Shown one piece after another: positions 20,013-29,742 of a DNA stretch of 64,000 bases; positions within the stretch are counted from its first letter, which is position 1; every line of letters begins with the position of its first letter. Below the pieces are notes generated by a model. The model was not told where the DNA came from, searched no databases, and saw nothing but the letters and a program-made list of their open reading frames with translations. The translations under genes and the position numbers were made by a program. Source of the DNA: Lepidurus packardi (Eukaryota; Arthropoda; Branchiopoda; Notostraca; Triopsidae); the NCBI GenBank assembly GCA_023053545.1, contig JAKZAN010000002.1:13202790-13266789 (forward strand), given 5' to 3'.

Positions 20013-21910
20013 TTGGCTACAGCGTTTTCCCTGGCTTTCGTATTCCCCGTCTGAAGACGGTACTTTATGCAGATCTTGCTTCTTTTTTCACGCAGAAACA
20101 GCCGGTAAAGGCTCTCACCAGAAGTTAGGGTCACTTGTTGTCTGCCGTTTATGAAATGGACAGATGCGATAGAGATTTGTCCAAGGTCTGTCTCAACATC
20201 TTGACTGTGTTAGCCGCGCAGAAAACTTGGTTTCTGTTACGGAAAAGCGACAATCTAATATTGTCAATCAGTGAGACACAGCTAGGAAGGCTCAAGTCGA
20301 ATTGATCATATATTTACATCCATAGAATATAATTTCAACAGTATAATTTCTAATCAATCTATTCATAGGATGGTTAGATAAAATTAATGCATGTCCATAC
20401 CGAACCCCAAATTTTGAGGACCAGAAATTGGAAAATAAGTTATGTTGAGAAGGCAAAGAAATTTCTGACTTGCACATTGTGTCATGCAGTTGAAATTACT
20501 ACAGTTCAAATGCCCTTGTGTGGAGATAATTGAAATCAAATTCACTTTTACGGCCACCATGGAAAACGGTATTAGTGATTCACAGGGGTCGGGTTATCTT
20601 AGGCAACGAGTTAATAAATAATAAGCAATAAGTAAGCTATTCATATTCGCTTGCTGAATATCTTATAAAAACGTCTTACATTCAGACAAAAGACCTAAGG
20701 CAATGATTAAAATCCCGTCTGTGGCACTATATACGGCGTGGTAATGTAGGATTTTACCGCGACGGATGTAGCGGGAAAGCTCTTACGATAAGGACAGGGA
20801 AACTCTCGGAAATCAGTGATCAGCTATCGCCCAACTCTTCGTAATTTAATTTCAAAAGCTTAAAACAACTCTTGAGAAAAGGGTAGAATCGTCGGGGTGA
20901 GGGAAACTAACAGCATCATTTTGACTGAGTCCGAGCACGATTTAGGAATTCGGGTTGGCTGAACACGAAAGAAGTTAACGAAAAGAAGCTTAAACTCGCA
21001 AGCCCGTAAAAGCAAAAGCAAAAATTTATTGGATAAGCGCTCACTAGGGAATCCATTGGGAAGATTATCTTAGACATTACAGTGCTTAATATCTTCCTTA
21101 ACCATGCTGGCGCTATTCCAATGGCGTCTAAATAGGACAGTCGGTTCTTAATATCGAAAGTCGTTAAACTTACGTGAAATAAGAGGACTCAGCTGAAGAT
21201 TGAGCTTCTCCAACTAAATGTTTGATTCACTAAGCTTGTCTTGTCTGAAAGTACGCCACAGGAGCACTAACTTGTGCTTATTGCCGTGTGATTCAGGAAA
21301 CTAAAACGTTCGCAGCTGCTCTTGCTTGAAGCCAAACTACGAATGTCAGACATAAAAGCCGGACACTCCCAAATCCCGCACACGCAACTTTTTTTTGGCA
21401 AAGCCCAGAGATGGTACGAGACCGACTTTCCTCGAGACCGAGAACGGACACTACCTTATTATTTCAATTGCCACGTTTCATCTTGCTAAATAAGTCAAGC
21501 TATACTCCATAACTCTAACCTACTTTGTCCAAGAAAATTCTATATAGCGAAAAGTAAGCAGAAAAATCAAAGAAGACGAGTTCATTGGTCTTGCTGCAAT
21601 AATCAGCATATCATATCTTTCCATTTCCTAAACGGCATGCCAACAAGCCAGCCTAACTTCTGGTGGGAGTAGGCGAAGCACGCCTACTTAACGAAATTGA
21701 CACAAAGCATGTGGAATTTCATCGACTTACCACATAGCCACTACGCTTCCCAAAGAAAAGAAATCGTCCTTTTCGAACATCGCATCATTTTCATCATTTA
21801 TTTATTGTCATCCCAGACCTGTCATGAAACAACTCGTGCTATTTATTCACCCTCTGCATACGGTCGCTAGGCTGAGCCCGGCGAGCATACAAGTAGGGCG
21901 TGGTGGAGTG

Positions 21911-21975
21911 ATGTCTCCCGGGAGGAATGTCTCCCGGCATATCTCCCGGAATGTCTCCCGGCATGTCTCCCGGAG
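21911..21975. repeat. ctcccgg(c/a)atgt short tandem repeat
   Basis: Units of about 12 bp containing gtctcccgg are repeated five times. The opposite palindrome arm (near 25016-25055) has fewer units, a 24-bp difference. Confidence 0.8.
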
Positions 21976-22299
21976 CGAGACCAATAGAAAGGAAAGGGGG
22001 GGTTGCAGCCACAAAAACCGCCATGCTTGCGTACCGAGAAACTCTTGGGGGATTGATACTGGGCACGTAGACATAAGGCCGACTCGACAATAGGCCTACG
22101 GTTCTAGAATCTGTTTTCGAGTCCAAAAAAGTCTCTTCTCATTGGTTAAGAGCCAACGAGGTTAAAAGATCGTCGAGTTAGCTTTACCAGGTTGAAATCT
22201 GCTTAAAAAAAAACGGAAATATCTATGGAGATTATGAAATATCTAGGGAAATTATATATCAACAAAACCTTTGAATTTCCCGGGCGCACCTTGTAACCG

Positions 22300-22401
22300 A
22301 TTGGTTCAAGCTCTTTCACCCACTAATGAAGGTAAATCAGCCTCAAGAGGCCTAATTAGACCTCTGCGCTTTCGCTGAGCAGTTTTTTTTGCTCAGCACT
22401 G
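22300..22401. mobile_element. MITE end (right-terminal half)
   Basis: The sequence ends GCTCAGCACTG at 22401 and carries the inner block cctcaagaggcctaattagacctc, matching the MITE at 3711-4099. It is followed by TA and the Tc1 element. Confidence 0.75.
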
Positions 22402-22403
22402 TA

Positions 22404-24605
22404 CAGTACTGAAATTAAGTATCGTTCCTATGGTTTTCGAAATTGACCAATCACAGCGCTTTTCCACTGTTTGGATGGGTTTTTCCATTGCTTGCCTACT
22501 TCTACGCTCAGGTAGGGTTCTCAACAAGTCCCTCCTAGTCCCCAGTTAATTAAAGAGCAGGTCAGTCAATTAAATGTTCCTTAGTAGCGAAGCTTTCTGC
22601 GTAAAGCTCTCTTTCTTTCTTTCTGCTTAAAGCGTCTCTTTCGTGAGTCTGGTAAGAATCTTTCTGAATCTTCCTGTATAACTTGGTAAAGTTAATTAAA
22701 TATTGAGAACAACAATGCTATCTGAACACATACTGGATCTTATGAAAGAAGGTAAAAGGGATTAGGAGAGAATCATAGATTTCTCCGTTTTTCTTTCCGT
22801 GAAAGCGGTGCTGGGGCAAAGAACGGATATCCGTGTTGAGGGTCACGACGAAGAGGACTTCATACTGAATATTAACAACCTTTTACTTCGCACCTAAATC
22901 AACACAGAAAAAATTTGATTCCTTCCGACATTAATCCCTTTTCACCTGCGATATATAAACTTGAACAAAATCCAAGACGTGTTCAAACAGCCTTGATCTT
23001 CTCGAAGTTGTGTTAACTTTACCCAAGTCATGGAAAGACGATTTAGAAATATTTTACCTAGACCCCCTGTTATTCAGAATGATCTCCCGGAAGCCCAGCA
23101 GCTTGTCCGTCGTCTACCAAATCTTGGCACTAGTTACCACACTTCCGAAGTAAGCGACTTGGAAATCTATTCTTTAGAGTTTAAACATAATCAAATTATC
23201 TAGGCAGAAAGAGGCCTTGGGCTACGTAATGTTGGGGGTCCTGTGCGGGAAACTGCCAGATTAGTCGGACGAAGCAAACCAACCGTGCGTCGGTGGGAAC
23301 ATCGGTTCAACGAAACCGGAAGCGTGAGAAAAAAGGTAATATCTTGAATGCACTATTGTTATTATTCCATTTTATCGTATTCAGTGTTTTTAAAAAAACT
23401 AAACTAAAATTCATAAATAGGATATCCCTGGGCGCATTTCCACCATCTCTGAAGGAGACCGCATCCAATCGTTAGCCGTAATTCAAGAAAACCCCTTCAA
23501 CAGCTCCAAAATCATAGCATCCGGAGCTGGACTAGATATTTCTCCCCAGTGGACGAATACATTGTTGAGAAGGGAAGGTTTTAAATGCTGCCGGCCGCTA
23601 GTGAAGTTTTCCCTTGAGGACCGTCATAAAGAAACGCGCTCCGGCTACGCGGAGATCTATCGAGACGCGACTCAAGACTACTGGATCAACTCCGTTGTAT
23701 TTTCCGATGAAACAACTCTTTCGTCGGATTGGTTCGGCCCTCAGCGAGTTTGTCGAGCGGTAAGCATCGCCGTTTTTTAAATTTGCTTTTCTTTTCTCCT
23801 TTGTCTAATCTTTGCTACCGCATGTCTGTTTTCACAGGTTAATACGCGGCTGGAAGACAGACACATCATCCAGCGCGACAGGAGCGGACGCTTTTCCGTT
23901 CCCTTGTTCGCATGGTTCAGTGGAGCCGTGGGACCTAGTCCCCTGCAAAGAATAGATGGACGTTTCATTCGCATCAGTATGTTGAGATGATGAGACAGGA
24001 ACTTCCAATCAGAGATTTGCTGGGCCACCAATTTACATATCAACAAGACCATCCACACTGCAAGAATTGTGAGAGACTTCTTCCGTGAAGAAAACGTACA
24101 TCTCCTACCGCACCCCCCCAAGTCACCCGACCCAAATCCTATCGAAAATGCTTGGGCTGAGCTGAAAAAAAATATGAAGTATAACTAACATCCTTAAATA
24201 TAGATATCCATTTTTAATTTTTATTTAATTAGTTTTAACGTGCGAAATGCAGAACAATTGTTTGCGGAGGCCGAGCGTGTGTGGGATAAGATGTCAGACA
24301 ACATTGACTTCTGGTCCAAGCTGGCAGCATCTATGCCTAGGAGATTGGAAGAGTGTCGGGAGAACGGGGGGGGGGTCATACTAGCTATTGATGAAAAATA
24401 AAGTTTCTGGATTGATGGTCGCCAAGCATTTTCTTTGCTTTGACCTTTTGTTTGTCAGGGAAAAGGGATTAGCTTCGTTACTAAGGAGCATTTAATTGAC
24501 TGACCTGCTCTTTAATTAACTGGGGACTAGGAGTCCAAACAGTGGAAAAGCGCTGTGATTGGTCAATTTCGAAAACCATAGGAACGATACTTAATTTCAG
24601 TACTG
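22404..24605 (+). mobile_element. Tc1/mariner element, copy 1 (centre of palindrome)
   Basis: The ends are CAGTACTGAAATT (22404) and AATTTCAGTACTG (24605), flanked by TA on both sides. The left terminal repeat is about 200 bp; the right one lacks about 60 bp of it. The element contains one intron-bearing transposase gene in plus orientation. A second copy at 34417-36639 is nearly identical except for a ~21-bp difference near the left end. Confidence 0.92.
23030..24401 (+). pseudogene. Tc1-like transposase with introns, frameshifted
   Basis: Exons read 23030-23149, 23204-23335, 23421-23759, 23838-24178 and 24233-24401, all with GT-AG borders and matching phases for the first three junctions. 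Exon 2 codes a paired-type helix-turn-helix (RETARLVGRSKPTVRRWEHR). Exon 3 ends in the catalytic core with the first Asp in VVFSDETTLSS. Exon 4 contains the second Asp region and, in a shifted frame, the PNPIENAWAELK block with the catalytic Glu, the DD34E type. Two frame breaks, near 23965-23980 and near 24050, interrupt exon 4. Exon 5 ends at a TAA inside an AATAAA signal. Introns are unusual in Tc1 elements. Confidence 0.85.
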
Positions 24606-27600
24606 TACTGTACAGTGCTGAGCAAAAAAAACTGCTCAGCGAAAGCGCAGAGGTCTAATTAGGCCTCTTGAGGCTGATTTACCTTCATTAGTGGGTGAAA
24701 GAGCTTGAACCAATCGGTTACAAGGTGCGCCCGGGAAATTCAAAGGTTTTGTTGATATATAATCTCCCTAGATATTTCCGTTTTTTTTTAAGCAGATTTC
24801 AACCTGGTAAAGCTAACTCGACGATCTTTTAACCTCGTTGGCTCTTAACCAATGAGAAGAGACTTTTTTGGACTCGAAAACAGATTCTAGAACCGTAGGC
24901 CTATTGTCGAGTCGGCCTTATGTCTACGTGCCCAGTATCAATCCCCCAAGAGTTTCTCGGTACGCAAGCATGGCGGTTTTTGTGGCTGCAACCCCCCTTT
25001 CCTTTCTATTGGTCTCGCTCCGGGAGACATGCCGGGAGACATTCCTCCTGGGAGACATCACTCCACCACGCCCTACTTGTATGCTCGCCGGGCTCAGCTT
25101 AGCGACCGTATGCAGAGGGTGAATAAATAGCACGAGTTGTTTCATGACAGGTCTGGGATGACAATAAATAAATGATGAAAATGATGCGATGTTCGAAAAG
25201 GACGATTTCTTTTCTTTGGGAAGCTTAGTGGCTATGTGGCAAGTCGATGAAATTCCACATGCTTTGTGGCAATTTCGTTAAGTAGGCGTGCTTCGCCTAC
25301 TCCCACCAGAAGTTAGGCTGGCTTGTTGTCATGCCGTTTAGGAAATGGAAAGATATGATATGCTGATTATTGCAGCAAGACCAATGAACTCGTCTTCTTT
25401 GATTTTTCTGCTTACTTTTCGCTGTATAGAATTTTCTTGGACAAAGTAGGTTAGAGTTATGGAGTATAGCTTGACTTATTTAGCAAGATGAAACGTGGCA
25501 ATTGAAATAATAAGGTAGTGTCCGTTCTCGGTCTCGAGGAAAGTCGGTCTCGTACCATCTCTGGGCTTTGCCAAAAAAAAGTTGCGTGTGCGGGATTTGG
25601 GAGTGTCCGGCTTTTATGTCTGACATTCGTAGTTTGGCTTCGAGCAAGAGCAGCTGCGAACGTTTTAGTTTCCTGAATCACACGGCAATAAGCACAAGTT
25701 AGTGCTCCTGTGGCGTACTTTCAGACAAGACAAGCTTAGTGAATCAAACATTTAGTTGGAGAAGCTCAATCTTCAGCTGAGTCCTCTTATTTCACGTAAG
25801 TTTAACGACTTTCGATATTAAGAACCGACTGTCCTATTTAGACGCCATTTGGAATAGCGCCAGCATGGTTAAGGAAGATATTAAGCACTGTAATGTCTAA
25901 GATAATCTTCCCAATGGATTCCCTAGTGAGCGCTTATCCAATAAATTTTTGCTTTTGCTTTTACGGGCTTGCGAGTTTAAGCTTCTTTTCGTTAACTTCT
26001 TTCGTGTTCAGCCAACCCGAATTCCTAAATCGTGCTCGGACTCAGTCAAAATGATGCTGTTAGTTTCCCTCACCCCGACGATTCTACCCTTTTCTCAAGA
26101 GTTGTTTTAAGCTTTTGAAATTAAATTACGAAGAGTTGGGCGATAGCTGATCACTGATTTCCGAGAGTTTCCCTGTCCTTATCGTAAGAGCTTTCCCGCT
26201 ACATCCGTCGCGGTAAAATCCTACATTACCACGCCGTATATAGTGCCACAGACGGGATTTTAATCATTGCCTTAGGTCTTTTGTCTGAATGTAAGACGTT
26301 TTTATAACATATTCAGCAAGCGAATATGAATAGCTTACTTATTGCTTATTATTTATTAACTCGTTGCCTAAGATAACCCGACCCCTGTGAATCACTAATA
26401 CCGTTTTCCATGGTGGCCGTAAAAGTGAATTTGATTTCAATTATCTCCACACAAGGGCATTTGAACTGTAGTAATTTCAACTGCATGACACAATGTGCAA
26501 GTCAGAAATTTCTTTGCCTTCTCAACATAACTTATTTTCCAATTTCTGGTCCTCAAAATTTGGGGTTCGGTATGGACATGCATTAATTTTATCTAACCAT
26601 CCTATGAATAGATTGATTAGAAATTATACTGTTGAAATTATATTCTATGGATGTAAATATATGATCAATTCGACTTGAGCCTTCCTAGCTGTGTCTCACT
26701 GATTGACAATATTAGATTGTCGCTTTTCCGTAACAGAAACCAAGTTTTCTGCGCGGCTAACACAGTCAAGATGTTGAGACAGACCTTGGACAAATCTCTA
26801 TCGCATCTGTCCATTTCATAAACGGCAGACAACAAGTGACCCTAACTTCTGGTGAGAGCCTTTACCGGCTGTTTCTGCGTGAAAAAAGAAGCAAGATCTG
26901 CATAAAGTACCGTCTTCAGACGGGGAATACGAAAGCCAGGGAAAACGCTGTAGCCAACTAACCTGAATTTGCCTTACACTGAATTTGTTCAGTGTTCACT
27001 GAGTTCACAGAGTTTGTTCCTTGTTCACTGGACTTACGTTCACTGGACTTAAAGTTTATTGAACTTGCCTTAAAGTTCTGCCTTACACACGAAACAAATT
27101 TCTCCTGTAACTTTGGCTCCTTTGGTAATTGATGAATGTTATCTTCGGCCCTTGCTTTCCTTGGTTTGATCTTCAGTGTTCTGTACACAAGCAACACAGC
27201 AGCTGGGCATTTTTTCAGGTTTTATTAAACCTAAGCTAAGTCAAGATTACCTACCGACACTCTTTTTGCTTTTTTTTTTTTTTTTTACCCGAGCTACTTG
27301 TTAAAGCTGTAAGCAAAACCAATATTCACGGGAAACAGTTTGGTGCTGTTTGTTTACCTTCACTTAAATGTACTCAAAATGGCGGATTTCGCCAACTCTT
27401 GCCGCGAGAGGCGTAATTTGCCAAAAGCTCTATACGAGTCAAAACCCCAAGCATCGTATCACCACATTTAGATTAATGAAATACGCTAACCAAGACTAAA
27501 AGTCATACCAAGAGTTATGTCTATGTGACGAGGATTAGTTACTGTTGTTAGTAGAGTCATGTCAAGTGTTTCCTGTCAAAGGTGTCTGGTCCACCTGAAA

Positions 27601-27727
27601 ACGATTAACAAAAACAATTTCTTCCTAAGTGGAATGGGTTCCCTAAAAATCTAAATCTTTACCTTTGCCTTGCAGTGTTAATGTATGTACATACGCACAT
27701 ACTTACACATTGTATGTGTTTATATAT

Positions 27728-28135
27728 TGTCACGTCTAAATCTGACAGGGCATCAAATCCGTCAGGAATTAGAGTAATGTTCGGGAAAGGTGGATTTACA
27801 GAACTGTATTCGGGAAGATTACAGTGGTAAAGTTAAGAGGACGAAAACACTACATGAAAAACAGAGGACTACTGCCTAACACACTACTAGGAGAGTCTAC
27901 CCTCTTACGCTCCCACTAACAGACTACTGACTGGTACTTCAACTCTCTAACCAACTGACTTGGTTAACTGCAAACATCATCCTCACTCTCAGGGATCCAT
28001 CCTGCCTGGTGTATCCGTACAGGACGCGTAATCCGGTACACAGGCGGATGGATCCTCTGGTGTTACGCTGATCTTAACTAAATAAGTAAAGCGAAGCGTG
28101 AGAAAAAGCAAGCAATGCGAAATATAGCCGTGACA
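27728..28135 (-). repeat. LTR, inverted copy of the element 1 3' LTR
   Basis: It is the reverse complement of 18835-19242, with the same TGTCACG/CGTGACA termini. It is the 3' LTR of a minus-strand element whose remaining body falls in the gap or is missing. Confidence 0.9.
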
Positions 28136-28380
28136 TTACCCCCGGCCCGCTTTCGAACGTCCCGGTCGAAACAAGCGGACCACGCGTCGATAGCGCTATC
28201 TAGAGGCAATGCCAGGCGAAATTTAATGACAAGCTTGCAAGCACATGGTTAAAATCAGCAAGCGTACACACTTAATAGTTGATAACTACTGGTTAAACAC
28301 TAGACTAAACCGTGGATACTTTGGGGTAACTTGTACTGAGGGGACCAAGTACGACACTACCACTACACTGATTGTCTTGA

Positions 28381-29089
28381 TTACTGGTCGGCGGTTCCCT
28401 CCATGGTCAGCGGGAGTACGCCTCCATGGTCACGCATCCTTACTTCTATGGCTCGCACACGTCGCACAAGTGCGTCGATGTTGTAGCTGGGTCTGCCCAA
28501 GGCGGCTGGCTCATGGAGCCGTAAGGTTGCCTCCAATTGCTCGATCCGTGTCAGGAGCGCTTGGTCACGTCCAGCGGTTACTCGCCATAGGCACCAACTC
28601 AGGATGGCGACGATCACTAGTACTACCACGGTAAACGACCCGGAGATGGTTATCGAGGGATAGCTGATATCGCCCCATACGCCGGGAGCTTCCTCGAAGA
28701 GATTTCTGCGCTGCTTGGCTGCTTTCTGGAAGGTATCCCACGTAGTTCTCCAGCTGGCGGCTACGTCACCACTCTCCTTCTCCAGGGTTTTAATGTGATC
28801 GGCTATTTTCGGATCTACCCAGGTAAGGTTGGCCGTGGGCAGGTGTGGTTGGGTCAGGTTAGTTGGAAAAGCGGACAAAGACCAAGCCGGCATGCGTGAG
28901 GTGATATTGGACTGCCCAAAAGAGTCCAAGGAAGCGGCTAAAATCCACTCCGGGCTGATGGCCACACAGGCAACAGGGACCTCAATAATCCCTATCCCCT
29001 GAATTTTGATGGTATTGGTCTTACCCTCCCTGTCCCCTTTTAGATTTGGGTGGCAAGCATTCGTCACTACAATGGTCTTTCCGGTTGAG
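28381..29089 (-). CDS. env: env-like transmembrane ORF, inverted partial copy
   Basis: The translation is identical to the ORF at 17881-18589, including the membrane helix TVVVLVIVAILSWCLW. The 5' end is cut by the N gap at 29090. Any open frame drawn across the Ns is not real. Confidence 0.55.
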
Positions 29090-29189
29090 NNNNNNNNNNN
29101 NNNNNNNNNNNNNNNNNNNNNNNNNNNNNNNNNNNNNNNNNNNNNNNNNNNNNNNNNNNNNNNNNNNNNNNNNNNNNNNNNNNNNNNNN
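29090..29189. other. assembly gap (100 N)
   Basis: Exactly 100 Ns, the usual placeholder for a gap of unknown size. It coincides with the end of the palindrome arm on the left and begins in MITE sequence on the right. Confidence 0.98.
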
Positions 29190-29259
29190 CTAACCAGGCC
29201 TCTCGAGGCTGATTTACCCTCATTAGGTGGCGAAAGCGATTAAAGCAATCGCTTACAAG
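29190..29259. mobile_element. MITE fragment hosting retroelement 2
   Basis: The string cctctcgaggctgatttacc and the following gcgattaaagcaatcgcttacaag match the left part of the MITE at 3711-4099. It is cut on the left by the gap and on the right by the LTR beginning at 29260. Confidence 0.8.
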
Positions 29260-29490
29260 TGTAAACTTGTGTGCGATGCAAGGTTGAATTACAACTAACT
29301 GTATTGACCCCAGAGTCAGCTTATTTGTACAACATCCTAGAAAGTCTTAGAAAGTATTTGAAAGTTAACGCAACGTTCACTCGAAGACAAAGCCACTTGC
29401 TAAACCCCACGACATTCGATCAACACAGCATAGCAAAACATTTAAAATATATCTATCTATACTACACTCTCTCCCTTCATAAAATTTTCA
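29260..29490 (-). repeat. 3' LTR of element 2
   Basis: Read on the minus strand it starts TGAAAATTTTATG and ends CACACAAGTTTACA. The last ~70 bp are identical to 34347-34416. Confidence 0.82.
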
Positions 29491-29742
29491 TTATCTAATC
29501 CCAAGTGATCGTCCAGGTTCCAAATATTGTAATCGTTCTGGCGGATTTCTTAACCGTGCAGGCCGACGCGAGAACACTTCCGCAGAGCCACCACTTAACC
29601 CCGAATGGTCATTAGCAAGTTGCTGGGTTTCTGCGGTGACTTCGGTTCCGGATGATGTGTCGCCATCGTCTTCGATATCATCCCATATCACAACCCATTC
29701 CGTCATATCGGTGTTGGTCTCTTCATGTCTTCCATTCCCCAT
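29491..29742 (-). pseudogene. out-of-frame C-terminal tail of Pol, element 2
   Basis: This short frame overlaps the end of the Pol frame by 20 bases and contains RRPARLRNPPERLQYL, the kind of basic Arg/Pro tail that ends many Gypsy Pol proteins. It probably belonged to Pol before a frame break near 29730. It could also be an additional small ORF. Confidence 0.5.

Larger units (their letters stand above)
19243..22299. repeat. segment B, copy 1 (unknown repeat, about 3.1 kb)
   Basis: Segment B occurs three times: here, inverted at about 24735-27727, and again at about 36770-39816. It has no long open frame. Recognisable parts are a THAP-like remnant, a clustered ctcccgg repeat and a MITE-like end. 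It may be the inside of a large non-autonomous DNA transposon ending in CAGTGCTGAGC, but only one such end is seen per copy. Confidence 0.75.
17881..22401. repeat. left arm of the 4.5-kb palindrome
   Basis: The arm pairs with 24613-29089. For about 4 kb left and right coordinates sum to 46970 exactly, then shift by 24 at a short repeat. Shared content: env-like ORF, LTR, segment B and half a MITE. Small differences occur, such as the 24-bp repeat difference, an indel near 22225 and single-base changes, so the arms are not simply the same read folded back. Confidence 0.93.
24613..29089. repeat. right arm of the palindrome
   Basis: This is the inverse of 17881-22401. It begins with the MITE end CAGTGCTGAGC at 24613, runs through inverted segment B (to 27727), an inverted LTR (27728-28135) and the env-like ORF, and stops at the N gap. 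Between the Tc1 end and the MITE lie the extra bases TACTGTA, so the two junctions are not identical. Confidence 0.93.

Noticed and set aside
28381-29223. 280-codon minus-strand frame across the N gap
   Set aside because: It is open only because Ns do not code stops. Real sequence supports only 28381-29089.
29491-29742. independent accessory gene of element 2
   Set aside because: The Arg/Pro tail and 20-base overlap fit the displaced end of Pol better.
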